A DNA stretch of 64,000 nt from Diphasiastrum complanatum (taxonomy: Eukaryota; Streptophyta; Lycopodiopsida; Lycopodiales; Lycopodiaceae), in NCBI GenBank assembly GCA_029204225.1, contig MU832599.1:1-64000 (forward strand), given 5' to 3'. Of this stretch, positions 21,713 to 33,254 are shown piece by piece; position 1 is the stretch's first letter; the number at the start of each line of letters is the position of its first letter. The position numbers and the translations under genes were made by a program. The notes beneath the pieces are model-generated. The model was not told the DNA's origin. It made no database searches and worked only from the letters and a program-made list of their open reading frames with translations.

Positions 21713-22696
21713 TCACGTGTCCATGGTGCTTGTGAAAACGGAGAACTCCCTGTCGTACATAGGTGGTTTCAATATTGGAGCATTAGCCAAAGCTACTTTT
21801 AATTCCTGAAAAGTCTTCTCACATGCCTCGTCCCATGTCCACTCCACATTGGTTTTCAATAAGCCAGTCATCTGGTAAGTATGCATAGCATAGGCCATGA
21901 CATATCTTTTGTAATAACCGCTCGAGCCTAAGAAGGTCTGAAGTTGGGACACCGTAGTTGGTGCCATCATGGCTAGGAGCATAGCTATTTTTTCTGGATC
22001 AGTTGCCATGTCGTACTTGCTAATGACATGTCCTAACATTACCTCGTAAGGAACTCCGAATAGGCACTTGTTAGCATTCAAAGCTATACAGGTTGCTGCG
22101 CACTTCTGAAAACACTTTTCTAGCATGGTGAGATGTTCTGTGATAGTGGTTGTCCCACAGAGATCATCTATAAATTTTTTGAGGTTTTTGTCTAAGATAT
22201 CCTCGAAGTGCTTGTTCATAAATCTCTGATAGGTTCCAGGGGCATTAGTCAACCCAAAGGGCATGACGTGATAAGCGAAAACCCCAAACGTGGTTGTGAA
22301 GGTGGTCTTCAATTTATCCTCTTCTGCTATGGCTATCTGATTATAGCCTGCGAAACAATCCATGAAAGATTACTGGTCTCTTCCTGCCATTTCTTCTAGG
22401 ACTTGGTCTATGAACAACAATGGTTAATAGTCCTTCTTAGTTTGTTGGTTCAACCTCTTATAATCCACACACACGCGAATGCGTGTGGAGTTTTTCTTGG
22501 TGCGAGGTACTATTGCGGAGCACCACTCAGTGTTCTCTACCAAAAATATCAGACCAGCATTTCGAATTCTCTCGAGTTCAGTGTATACTCCTTCCTTTAG
22601 GTGGTAGGGTAGCCGGCGTTGTTTTTGTCGTATAGGTTTGGCTCCCTCCTTCAGTGGCATTGTATGAGTCACTAGATCGGGTGGATTCCCCTTCAA
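21713..22696 (-). pseudogene. Tat-like reverse transcriptase in reversed orientation
   Basis: The minus-strand frames read NPPDLVTHTMPLKEGAKPIR and RIRVCVDYKRLNQ (22696-22424). The core follows as MDCFAGYNQIAIAEEDK, HVMPFGLTNAPGTYQRFMNK, KFIDDLCG and MLGHVISKYDMATDPEKI (22363-21713). The catalytic aspartate pair is intact (F-I-D-D). A break near 22400 includes stop codons. The frame ends at REFSVFTSTMDT, the start of RNase H, where the reversed block stops. Confidence 0.85.
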
Positions 22697-23059
22697 ATCT
22701 GAGTAGTCCTAGGAAAAAATATGCTAATACTTTCTACACAGCCGTTCGTATTATTCTTTTTCTCCAATGCCTAGGGAAGCACCTATTTTGATGTTCTTGA
22801 CCTCTTCTAGGGTTCCTAGGTTTATCAGGCAAATATCGGCGTTTCGAACTTTGGGAGGCCGCTCTTCTGGAGTGTTCCACTCTATGTCCAGTACTAATCT
22901 CAGGTCTGGTTCATCTTCACTCGTAGTGGACTCACCATGGTCCTCACTACTTGTGACCTCCTCCCACTCAGACGAAGGTATGGGTGCTCTCTCTGACTAA
23001 GGCACCTCGGGATAGCCGTCAAGTATGGTACGCTCTTTACCCCTTCCAAAAATCAATAC

Positions 23060-23683
23060 TCATGTGGGAATGTCGACTATGCAGTTGCTAAGCCTAGGCC
23101 ATGGTCGTCCTAGCAATATAGAGTACCTCCGGTTCCCGGCGTACATCCTCATGACGTAAAAGTCCACTTGAATGGTCTCGTTAATGGGTACATTCTTAAG
23201 CTCGCCCTTTGGTTTGATCACTGAGTTGTTGGCTAGCTTTAGGGCTGTCAAGGTAGCGGGTTCTAGAGTAAAACCAAGGCGGTCTGAAAGTTCTAGACTT
23301 ATGATGTTAACTGTCAACCCTGCATCAACTATGGCCCCTGAAATGACTAGGCCATCTATGAGTACATCTACCTTAGGACAGTAGCGATCTAACAAATCTG
23401 CATCTACTTTTCCTATTGTAGGTGGCTCCAGTGTTCTGGTCGTGGGTGGTCTCATCAATCGTTCAACCGTGCGTTTAATAGTGGGTGACAATTGTACTAG
23501 TTGCCAGAGCCCTATTTCAAATTTTAGATTCTCTAGGGCTTGACCTAGGTCAATATTCCCTCTCTTCAGATTTAGGTCTATATCCTTCTTAAGCCTACAG
23601 TTTCTGATCATAGTCCTCTTAGTTTCTAGGCCGGTTTTCCCTTTTCTCGGTCCTAGGAATCTGGGGTGTCTACGCCCTTCCAA
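23060..23683 (-). pseudogene. Tat-like protease in reversed orientation
   Basis: The 207-codon minus-strand frame has a basic N-terminal part and then VDVLIDGLVISGAIVDAGLT, VNIISLELSDRLGF and YSILLGRPWPRLSNCIVDI. The ILGRPW block near the end is typical of this clade. The active-site triplet reads D-A-G instead of D-T/S-G, which would abolish activity. It lies upstream of RT on the minus strand, in normal protease-RT order, about 360 bp apart. Confidence 0.8.
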
Positions 23684-23894
23684 GATGCTAACCTCATGTT
23701 CACCTTTTCAGGTATCAGAGTGAACAACCTAGAAGCATCACGAATACGGGGAACACTCAAAGGATCAGAAGTAGCCCTAGTGACCCTGTACATATACACT
23801 GAACGGAAGGGTGCGAAAAACCCATACAAAAATTCTTAAAATTGAGAAAAATACAAAAAGATTATTGTTGTGATATGGAACTCTCCCAGGAACT

Positions 23895-24455
23895 TGGGAC
23901 GTATACGTTGAAGATACAGAAGGTGCCATAGGAGCAGTATTGCAGAATCCCAATGAGACTGAACTAGCTAGTATAGGAGTCCTATTAGGAAAAGGATTCA
24001 CGAACAACATTGCCGAATACAAAGCCCTTCTAATCGGTCTACAAATGACCATGCGAGTTGCGCAAACTATAGGCAACCTCCAAATTATGGGGGATTCACA
24101 ACTCCTAATCCGAGGTATGACTGGCGTATACCGACTCAAAAGCAGGACCTTACAGGCCTATGCAATTGCCATCAACGAATACACTAGAGAGTTTTCCCAC
24201 ATCGAATGGATGCATATTCCACGAGCACAGAACCAACGTGCTGATAGTCTAGCTGTGATAGCCTACGACCATGATCATTACTGGCAATGCGAGCCAGGTA
24301 GGGTAGTCATTTCACCCATAACCATTCTTGCGGAGCTATGGACAGTCCTTAAAGCCCAAGTATGGTATGGAGTTCGGTGGATCAGAAGTCTGATAAACCA
24401 AGTAGGTCTAGAATCCCCAACTCCTAGCCCAATTACATCAGCTAATGGGCCATGA
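23895..24455 (+). pseudogene. Archaeal-type RNase H (aRNH) of the Tat-like element
   Basis: The frame reads WDVYVEDTEGAIGAVLQN, NNIAEYKALLIGLQMTMR, NLQIMGDSQLLIRGMTGVY and RAQNQRADSLAVIAYDHD. These are the four signature blocks of the extra RNase H carried by Tat elements, with the E and second D visible. The first aspartate region (VYVEDTEGA for xFDGSxxxxGA) looks altered. It is open from before 23895 to 24455 on the plus strand, the same strand as gag but opposite to the adjacent protease-RT block. The normal RNase H is missing apart from its first residues at 21713. Confidence 0.8.
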
Positions 24456-24655
24456 ATTATCTAGAACTTGTTTTAGGTCACACCATAGTAGCATAACCCA
24501 TGGATTAATGCACACGGCCTAAGTACATAGTAAAAACCCCTGCCCTAGCACGAACCTGACAGATACACACGGAGGGGGAGAGGGGTGTAAAGGTTTAAAG
24601 ATTTTTTGTACATTCAACACATTGTATATTCATGTATGTAAATGCTAAAACATAG

Positions 24656-25660
24656 GTGATGGAATTTTCTGCTGAAAAGAGTATGGAAGACCCACAGAGC
24701 AATTATCAGCCCGACCAACACCATAGAAAACTGATGAGGTTCGTACTGAAGGAAGGACAGAGGACCGACATAGAAATCCAACGTCTGAAAGAAGAATTGA
24801 AGAACCAAAAGAACCTACAAATCAGAGCCACTAACGAGCTGGTTAGCACCAATAAGGAGCGAGGTACCTGGAAGCAAAAGTACAATGACCTCAAGGAGGC
24901 TAATGACAGACGACAGATAAGCCATAAGGAGGGGTATAAAGGACAGGAAAAGATCCTAGCCAACACCAAAGTGGAACTAGTTGCAACCGAAACTACCGTA
25001 GCCATGCTAGCTAGGCAATTACATGAGTATCAGAGAAAAGAAGCTGCAAAAGGACCAATCAGGCCTCAGAGTTCCCGCAACCCTTTACCAACTTACCTTG
25101 TGCACCGCAAGAAAATTTTGTCAGACAATCTGTTCTACAAAAACTTCGATGCTTATAGTTTATATCTACCGCCCATGGAATTTCTGCTAGATGTCCAAGT
25201 TTTTGAGCTACGACCATCCACAAGTTCCGCCCTCAGATTCACATAGCCACTCATCCCAGGTAGTTTTGAAAACTACAAAGATTCCTGCGAGAGCTTATGT
25301 AGGTTCTCAGTTGTTGTCGCGTACCAGAAAAATGATATCATTAGATTGGTCGGCCACTATGCCTACTGTTTGCAGAATTGGTTACTACAACCTTGGGGCG
25401 CTAAGACTAAACCCACCATGATTCACCTTACCAAATGGTGGTACAACCCCAATGAGTCCATGGAGTCAGGAGCGGACCTAGCATTGTACCTGCGGATGCG
25501 GGACAGAACTTCCAGGGAACGCAAAACCCTAAATGAGATGTTTTATTTTAAGTTCCTGGAAGGTGCCGACCCAGCCCTTGTGGATGTGGCAGAAGTGGAC
25601 ACCAATTACACTGGGGAGTTGAAGAACCAACGGACAAAAATGTGCAAGAATGCACTGTAA
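24656..25660 (+). pseudogene. Extra ORF of the Tat-like element, coiled coil plus unknown domain
   Basis: A 335-codon frame is interrupted only by a TAG at 25244-25246 (a possible CAG). Residues ~30-130 are charged and helical, likely coiled coil (TDIEIQRLKEELKNQKNLQI, then KYNDLKEANDRRQ and similar). The C-terminal ~150 residues contain LVGHYAYCLQNWLLQPWGAK, MIHLTKWWYNPNESME and RERKTLNEMFYFKFLEGADP. I do not recognise a domain. It lies 200 bp after aRNH, where integrase would be expected. Some Tat-clade elements carry additional ORFs near the 3' end, and this may be one. Function is unknown. Confidence 0.6.
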
Positions 25661-27424
25661 CCACCCACCTCACTATCATGCACCATACAGTAGACACGAT
25701 ATGGTGAGCATCTGTTGCAAGTCTCAGTTTTCTATGCATACATATTTATTGCATATCTATAAAAACTCTGAGCTGCATTTGGGCATTTGCTAACTTCTAT
25801 GGGCATAAATGACTGTATAGATGCATAGTTGAGGGGGGGTTGAGAGAGGAAAAAGTGGGAACAAAAACAGTGCAGTGGGGTGGGGAGTGACTCCATTGCC
25901 CAATGGGTAAGGCAGAGAAGAAAAATATATATAAAAAAAAGAAAAAAAAAAAACAGAAAAAGAGAGAGAAAGAAAGACTGAGAGAAAAGTAAGAGAAAAA
26001 AGAGAAAAAAGAAAAAGACTTCAATTGTATGTATCAGATTTCGAACAAATTTGTGAGGATGAGTGACGCCTCGCACATCCATAAGAGGTGAGAACGATTT
26101 TCCTAATTGCTTCCATAGACTAGCGAAAAACCAATATTTCCTACCATCTTGTATATTGGATCTTAGGACAGTAAGTTGTCCTACATGGACTACTGTCAGA
26201 ATATAGAGCTTGAGAGAAGAGTCAGTACAGAGAAGAGATTAGATGGTTATTCCCTGTTGAATCAGTTCTTAGAGAGTATAAGTTGAATGTCTAAACAAAA
26301 AAAAAGAATTGGTAATCACCAGTCTAGACCAGTTTCAGAGTTGGGACATCAAAGCCTCATTGCGTATGCATTCACACACACATCAATGACACGGTGTTAG
26401 ACACAATAGTGATGACTTGCATCCATATCATCCCATCACAGGTGGGTTTTTGCAGGTATGAAGACACCAAATTGTTCAAAGATGCTGTGGTTAAATCCAA
26501 TCTGGTTGCAGGTGGATCCTAAGGGCTAAATCGATGGCCTTTGGGTAGGAAGCTGTTGAAGACATCCTACCAACTCACTGTGGTTAGCATCACCTAGCAA
26601 GGGTGAGCCCACTAAACTTGATCCACCACCAGGAGCTGGTCTGCAAAATTAGAGACTCTGGGTCCGCCGTATGGGGACCATACTACTCAGTGGTAGTCGC
26701 CAATGTTAGCCGATATTTTCGCACAAAAAATCGGGCTAATATTGAAGTTTAAGTTTGCAATAATTGAAAAAACCGGCATGTAAAACCCGGTTATTAGAGA
26801 AAAATTGGCACAAATTTGCCTTAGGACTGGGTTCCAGCCCGTCCTAAAGTGGCTAGACATAGTCTAAAGTTAAGAAACTGACTTTCAAAAAAATCGTCAA
26901 AAATATTTTGTGGTCAATTATTGTAAAGACCGAGCAAGAGTGCCAGTCCACCTAGAATTGGGTCCCAGCCCGTCCTAAATGAGGCTAGAGAAAATTTTGC
27001 GGCCTTAGAAATGGCCGGTAAATCTTTTACGGCTTTTCAAAAAAATGGCCAGTTGTAAAAAAAATAGTCGGTATGACCGTGCTAAAATCCCACCATGTAC
27101 AAAGTCCATTTTTACTAATATATGATCACTCAGTGTATTTTTCAGGGAAACCGTGTTGTCGTGGGAGCCCTAGTCATGAATGCCGAAAAAGTCAACCACA
27201 GAAGAAAAAACCGAGAAAGAAAAGTTTCGGGTAAAAACGGGACCGGAAAATATGGATTCAGTGTCAAGGAGTCACAGAAACCCTAACGACAAAGTTTGGA
27301 CAATTTACGGACAGTTAACGAAATGTGTGAGCAAGTGGTTACCCAACAGGCCAAAAACCCAGAAAAATGAGCAGTAGGCGCACGACCCTTGAAAAAACGA
27401 AGAAGGGCCAAAAACGAAGGTACC
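25661..27424 (+). other. Non-coding 3' region of the Tat-like element
   Basis: No coding frame is recognised. A long purine-rich tract runs from about 25915 to 26020. A short block reading TTCCAGCCCGTCCTAAA near 26830 recurs near 26966 (CCCAGCCCGTCCTAAA). Directly before the second direct repeat the sequence is A-rich with CAAAGAAAAA (27425-27434), which could serve as the polypurine tract. The same CAAAGAAAAA precedes the first repeat. Confidence 0.45.
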
Positions 27425-28372
27425 CAAAGAAAAATGAGGGCCACCTACAAAAAAATAGGGGTTGAAAATGGGCCTCACCCAAAATTTGGGTATTAAATGC
27501 CAAAACACCTTGGAGGCTATAAAAATTGGGAGGTACACCCACTAGACATTGACATTTTGGGCTTCTAGGGTGTACCAAAGGGGAAACTTGAATGGCCTCC
27601 CTAGCCTTTGACAAAAATGGCATCTTGGCTAGTTTTGGAAGAGGGCCTTGAATGCACCACTCCCTCACTCTCTTATGGAGGCCACTAGGTGTACTATCAA
27701 ATGGGTTGAGGACAAATGGCAAAGAGGGCTTGAAGGACATGAAGAATGGCAAGATGGCATTGTGAAGGGGATGCATTGGATTTTCTTATAAGAAGGAGCC
27801 AACTTCTTGTATTTCAAATGTTAGTGTATTTGGATGTTAGTTAGTGTGAGTGGATGTTAGTGCTTTTGGATGTTAGTGTATTTGTGAGTGGATGTTAGTG
27901 TATTTGGATGTTAGTGCTTTTGTGAGTTAGTGCTTTTGTGTGTTAGTGCTTTTGTGATTTGATAATTTGATAGTTGGATGATAGTTGGAATTTTGGATAA
28001 TGAGATGATGTTGATAGTTGCTAAGTTGAGAGTGGAGAGTTTGATGAATTTGATGTGATGTTGGTTGAGAGTCTTTTTTATGAGAACTTGCTTGCCTGAG
28101 GATGCTTGGAAGTTAGTTCCATTTTGGTGTAAGTGATTGTGAATGGTGGTGCTCTATGTTAGGGTTGTTATGATTGTTAGTAAGCTTGGATGTTAGTGCC
28201 TTATGTGGTGATGCTTGAGGGTGTTGCCAATTCATAGGTAATTACTTGAGATTTAGTCACACTATGGGTGTATGGAGGTCGGAGCTTGGGTGCGTAGGCT
28301 CTCTTCAGTTCCTTGGATGCTCATTGGGAGATTGCAATGCTTGTTTTATAATGTTGGAGAGTGTTGAAGGTT
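27425..28372 (+). repeat. Direct repeat R2, probable truncated 3' LTR
   Basis: 948 bp matching R1 (17025-17986) with only a few dozen differences, including GGCTATAAAAATTGG near 27516. The match stops at GTTGAAGGTT (28372), where sequence switches straight into the RNase H of another gypsy element. Confidence 0.8.
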
Positions 28373-29302
28373 TGCACATGGTTGGGAGCTATTTTGAGTC
28401 AATCAGATGGAGTCATTGCCTATGAAAGTAGGAAACATGTTGGCAATTGTGCATGCCCTCGATAAATGGCGACACTATTTATATGATTCTAAATTTTTGA
28501 TTAAAAGTGACCATCATAGTTTGAAATATTTCTTGAGCCAAAAGCAACTGAATGATAAGCAGAAGAGATGGTTGTCACAGGTTCAATCTTATGATTTTAA
28601 TATTGAATATCTTAAAGGAAAGGACAATGTGGTTGCAGATGCGCTTTCAAGAATATGGTCTTTACAGATGAATGCATCTTCAGAATCTTTAGAGGAATAT
28701 GCAGCTTATTTGGAGGAACACCAGAACGAAATTTTGGATCATCCTTTGATGGAGGAGCACATAATGTTGTGGTCAAATTTGAGATTCAGCACAATTTCCG
28801 CAATAATTGCATTAAGTGCAGATTGGATAAGAGACATTCAAGTGGAATATATGGAGGATCCAGACTTGAAAGAGATTTGAGAGGAATCTCGAGGATCTAA
28901 TTCTGTTGTTCATCCCCGTTATAGGAAGCAAGGACACATATTATTGTGTGACAATTCTAGAGTTGTGCTTGCACCTAAATCCAAATTCATACCACAAGTA
29001 TTGTATGAGCTACACTCATCTCGAAGTGCTGGGCATAGTGGAATTTTGAAGACATATCAAATCATCCGAAAGCTATTCAAATGGGCTGGTATAAAGAAAG
29101 CTATGTACACATATGTGCAAGAATGTATTCCTTGTCATGTGAATGAGGTGGACATGTCAAGCAACCAGGTTCATTGCAACTGTTATCTATTCCTACACAA
29201 CGTTGGACAAGTATTAGTATGGATTTTATACCTTCCTTGCCAGCAACAACTAGGGGATATGATGGTATCTATGTGGTGGTGGATCGGCTTATAAAATATG
29301 CA
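28373..29302 (+). pseudogene. Second chromovirus: RNase H and start of integrase
   Basis: RNase H reads AIVHALDKWRHYLYDSKFLI, KSDHHSLKYFLSQ and KDNVVADALSRI. Integrase begins with an HHCC zinc finger (HSSRSAGHSGI...CIPCHVNE), then frames reading toward the catalytic core (VVVDR-like near 29275). Several frameshifts occur. The left edge is fused to repeat R2; gag, protease and RT of this element are gone. The right edge is the CATTT target site of the copia insertion, and integrase resumes at 34906. Confidence 0.8.
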
Positions 29303-29307
29303 CATTT

Positions 29308-29647
29308 TGTCAAGGATCTTACTGGCAGTATAGTTAGCTAATTTGCAAACAATCTAACATCAATCAGATAAACAATAAAAAGAGATCACACACCAACCCA
29401 AGAGAACACTTCTGAACTATATTTACAAAAGAGACTAAAAGGTATATATACACAGTCTAATTTTTGTGGGGTACCGCTGCATGGCAGTTCGGTCCCCGTT
29501 ACGAGACGTGTGTCCCAACTTACACTACGTGTACCGTCAAACTGGCACTCATGCATACTATCACAAAAGCAGTAAAAAACTCGAAATTATTGCTAAACAT
29601 GGAAAGTCATGAACTGTGAGAGAAACTCGGGCTTACTTATTCTGACA
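29308..29647 (-). repeat. 3' LTR of the complete copia element
   Basis: It starts TGTCAAGGATC and ends TTATTCTGACA in plus orientation. CATTT lies immediately left, and CTCTCCCTTAAG (the polypurine tract on the minus strand) immediately right. Confidence 0.95.
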
Positions 29648-29741
29648 CTCTCCCTTAAGCCCTAGTTTATCTTTCTTACAAGGAACTTTTCTCTAAAAAA
29701 CCCAAACCCTTCACATAACGAAGAATTATCTTCGCTACTTT

Positions 29742-30989
29742 TCAGTGAATCTCTCTAGGAGTAGCCATGAATTGACTTACAACGCTTACATCATAACTTA
29801 TGTCAGGACGATTAGTTGTGAGATAAATTGGCGAACCAACTAATTGACGAAATAAAATAGCATCAACTAGTGCACTCTCATCCTGCTTAGATAGTTTCTT
29901 ACCAACATCCACAGGTGTGGATACTAGCTTGCTATCGCACATTTTGAAACGCTTCAAAATCTCATTCACGTACTTTGTTTGAGTTAGTGTGATACTATTG
30001 CAGCCTTGCCATACTTCCACTCCAAGACAGTAGTGCATCAAGCCAAGATCAGTCATATCAAAACTGGAAGATAAGTCCTTATTGATTGCACCAATCAAAT
30101 CATCATCATTTCATGTGATTATGAGGTCGTCTACGTACAACACAATCAGTGTGATACTAGAGTCACGAGCAAAGTAGTAAAGATTGAAATCTGAATAAGT
30201 GTGTATCAAACATCTAGATAGGAGATGCTCATCAAAGTGGCTATACCAAGCACGTGGTGCTTGTTTCAATCCGTACAAGGCTTTCTTCAGCCTGCACACT
30301 TTGTCTTCCATGCCATGTGTCACAAAGCCACTAGGTTGCTCCATGTACACTTCTTCTTCAAGTTTACCATTCAGGATTGCAGACTTTACGTCCATCTTAT
30401 GTAGATTCCATCCAAATAGTGCCGCCAAAGCAATCACCATGCGAAGTGTATTCCACTTGGCCACAGGAGCGAAGGTCTCTTCGTAGTCAATGCCCTTACT
30501 TTGCGCATAGCCCTTCATTAAAAGCCTTGCTTTGTGTTTTGCAATAGTTCCATTGGCATTATACTTTGTCCTATATACCCTCTTATTGCCAATGGGTCTT
30601 TTGCCCTTTGGAAGATCCACTATCTCCCATGTGTCATGGTGTTTGACGGAATCAATCTCCTCCTGCATTGCTTTTTGCCATATCTCCTGATTTTTGGCCT
30701 CCTCAAAGCAAGAGGGTTCAGTAGATGAAATAATGTCACTCATAAGTGCAAGATTTACCTGAAACTTGTCAGGTTCCTTCCTCTCTCTTGTGGAATGTCG
30801 CAAGTCTCCCTCCTTGCTAGGCTCGGCAATTTCTCCTTCCTTGTCACTCATGAGTTTAGTATACCATTTAGGTAACTTACGTTGAGGTGATCTACTACAA
30901 GGTGAATAGGAATCCCATGGTGCATCTTGCTCCTTCCTTTTATCACTTGCTACCTCAGTCTTTTCCAATCCAATAGATTTGTTTCTCAC
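29742..30989 (-). pseudogene. Copia reverse transcriptase, stopped after YVDD
   Basis: The first frame (30989-30111) has the acidic linker, then [75 protein letters not shown] and LIVLYVDDLIIT. An in-frame TGA (30111-30113) follows directly. The same frame continues (30098-29742) with MTDLGLMHYCLGVEVWQG and YLTTNRPDISYDVSVVSQFM. It then ends at REIH about 95 bp before the LTR. The RNase H domain that normally follows (about 150 residues) is absent, so the element could not complete cDNA synthesis by itself. Confidence 0.9.
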
Positions 30990-31029
30990 TCTCCATCTCG
31001 TCTCTATGGTGGGAGGAGTACCACGTCCC

Positions 31030-31147
31030 TCATCACCATCATGATGATCTTCTTCTTGTGGTGGTGGAACTACTTCATCCTCTTTGAGTCATCACCATTA
31101 TGATGATCTTCTTCTTGTGGTGGTGGAACTATTTCATCCTCTTTGAG
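31030..31147. repeat. 59-bp tandem duplication in the copia pol linker
   Basis: The unit beginning TCATCACCAT at 31030 recurs at 31089 with only a few changes. The period is 59, not a multiple of three, so the duplication shifts the pol frame between integrase and RT. Confidence 0.9.
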
Positions 31148-32042
31148 AAGCTTACGTAGCACATCATTATTCTTTTCTTCATCTCCAAATCTATGGATTT
31201 CATCAAATAAGACATCACGGCTTATGTGCACATGTAGCCCCTCTGGATCATAACATTTATATATCTTGGTTTGTTCATCATATCCTGTAAAAATGCACTT
31301 CAAGGCCTTTACCTGCATTTTGGCTCTCTCACTCTTAGGTATGTGAACATACACTCGACATCCAAATACTCGCAACCCATCCATCTTAGGCTTCTTACCA
31401 GTGAATGCCTCCTCGGGTGTGCGATTATGTACAGTAACTGTAAGGCTTCTATTTTGCAAAAACACATCAATTTTGACAACTTCACCCCATAAAGAATCAG
31501 TAACCCATATGTGTCATCATTGCCCTAGCTGCTTCGACAATGGTACGATTCTTCCTTTCAGCTACCTCATTTTGTTGAGGTGTATCGACCTGCACAAACT
31601 CCTGTTTAATGCCATGCTCCTTGCAAAAATCAATAAAATCTGTGGAACGATACTCACCACCACGATTTGCCCTGAGTACCTTGATCTTAGCACCTGATTG
31701 ATTTTCCACCAATGCTTTGAAGGTTTTGAAGCATCCAAATGTGTCAGACTTCTACTTAACGGTGTAGATCCAGGTCTTTTGTGAGTAATCATCAATGAAG
31801 GTTAGCAAATAAAATGCTTTACCAATAGACATTACCTTCATTGGCCCACATAGGTCAGAGTGTATCAACTCAAGCACTCGTTTTGCCCTTGTTGCTCCTT
31901 CTTTGTTGAACTTCTTCCTGTGTAACTTGCCTAGCACGCACTCCTTGCAAATGGACTCTTCCTTGTCGTACAAACTAGGTAAACTTGTTACCATCTTGAG
32001 CTTACGAAGTAACCTCAAACTCTTGAAATTCAAATGTCCCAT
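31070..32042 (-). pseudogene. Copia integrase, several frames
   Basis: The zinc-binding part reads MGHLNFKSLRLL, then CKECVLGKLHRKKF. The core includes LELIHSDLCGPMKV, FLTFIDDYSQKTWIY-like sequence, LRANRGGEYRSTDFIDFCK, and QQNEVAERKNRTIVEAARAM carrying the catalytic glutamate region. The C-terminal frame (31465-31070) reads NRTPEEAFTGKKPKMDGLRV and FGCRVYVHIPKSER. At least three frameshifts occur. It would insert the cDNA; this copy is dead. Confidence 0.85.
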
Positions 32043-32136
32043 ACGTCTATGCCATCAACAATCACCTTGAAACCCCGTTTCACATCCTTGATCTGGCATT
32101 TCTTGTCATTGAACTCCACCTTCAACTTATGATCTG

Positions 32137-32469
32137 TCATTGTACCAACAGATAAAAGACTCTTCTGAAGGCCAGGAATATACAACACATTTTCAATACC
32201 TTCACATGTCCATCAGGAAATTGAATAGGCACTGCACCAACTCCATGAATTTGGCACTCATTGTCGTTCGCCTGCGCAACTCTATCTCCTTCATCAGTAA
32301 GCTCCAGGTTTTTAAACCATGATTTGTTGCCAGTCATGTGTCTCGTTGCTCCTGAGTCCACATACCAATGTGTATGATCAATGGAATGTTGCGATGCTAA
32401 TGCTGTTGCAAATGTCGTGCCTCGATCTTGGCTATCGCTATCATTCTCTTCTTCGACAAAATTGGTCAA
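32137..32469 (-). pseudogene. Copia protease remnant
   Basis: The catalytic motif WYVDSGATRHMTG is intact with its D-S-G triplet. The downstream flap region (QIHGVGAVPIQFPDGHVKVL) follows, then the frame is lost. It lies between the gag zinc knuckle and integrase, as usual. Confidence 0.85.
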
Positions 32470-33254
32470 CTACTTCACTTTGCCCCTCTTAATATCCACC
32501 TTCTTCTTGCGACAATCTCTTGCCCAATGTCCAGGCTTTTGGCAATAGAAACAGTTGCCTTCCTTCTTTTTGCCTGATGTGGATCCTTGATTGTCATCCT
32601 CCACATTCGACTTCTTGGGTTGCTTCTTGTATTTATGCTTCCCTTTGGCTAGCATTACTTGATCTTCCGATGTGGGAAGTCGAGTTTTTACCACTTCACG
32701 CCTTTGCTCCTTCTGTAGGATGATGCCATGAAGATTTTTAAATGTTGGTAGCCTCTCTCTCAAAGCAATGCCACTTGCAAACATTTGGAAATTTTCAGAT
32801 AGGCCATTTATAGCTGTGTGAACCAGCTCAACATCTCTTATTGGCTCTCCAATAGTTGTCAACTGGTCTCGTAACTCCTTTATTCGTGTGAAATAGGACC
32901 CTATGCCCTCATTCTCCTCCATGCGAACACTTATGAGTTTGGTCCTCAAAAACATCATTCAAAAGGGGTTTGCCATCTAAAACTGTGTTTTGAGTGCATC
33001 CCAAGTGCTTCTTGCTGATACAACTTTACTAATGTGGGCAATGACATGATCCTTCACTGACAAGTTATCGCCCTTTTGTCAAATGCACAAATATCGGCTG
33101 GAGTTGTAGTTGGCCATTGTTCCACCCCAGTGACAATGTTCCACAACTCCTTTTCAATGAAAATACTTTTCATTTTGAATTTCCAAATGCTATAATTGGA
33201 TACCCCGTCCAATCTACTAGCTTCTCCAAGCACGGATTCTCCCAAACCTGCCAT
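32470..33254 (-). pseudogene. Copia gag
   Basis: The N-terminus reads MAGLGESVLGEASRLDGVSN then YSIWKFKMKSIFIEKELWN, and breaks at 33054. After a frameshift the frame continues with VRMEENEGIGSYFTRIKELR and LSENFQMFASGIALRERLPT, then a lysine-rich region and the zinc knuckle CFYCQKPGHWARDC. This is standard Ty1/copia Gag architecture. The stop at 32470 lies just before the protease frame. Confidence 0.85.

Larger units (their letters stand above)
17025..28372 (+). mobile_element. Tat-like Ty3/gypsy element, rearranged
   Basis: Two ~950-bp direct repeats (17025-17986 and 27425-28372) bracket a primer-binding-like site (19741), plus-strand gag, minus-strand protease and RT, plus-strand archaeal-type RNase H and an extra ORF. 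A second RNase H of this type is typical of the Tat clade. The protease-RT block is reversed relative to gag and aRNase H. No integrase was found. The 5' LTR is probably 17.03-19.74 kb (about 2.7 kb), and the 3' LTR is cut at 28372 by fusion to another gypsy element. That the repeats belong to LTRs is inference. Confidence 0.65.

Noticed and set aside
25732-26082. Phe/Leu-rich minus-strand frames resembling a membrane protein
   Set aside because: Translation of the plus-strand purine-rich tract; low complexity.
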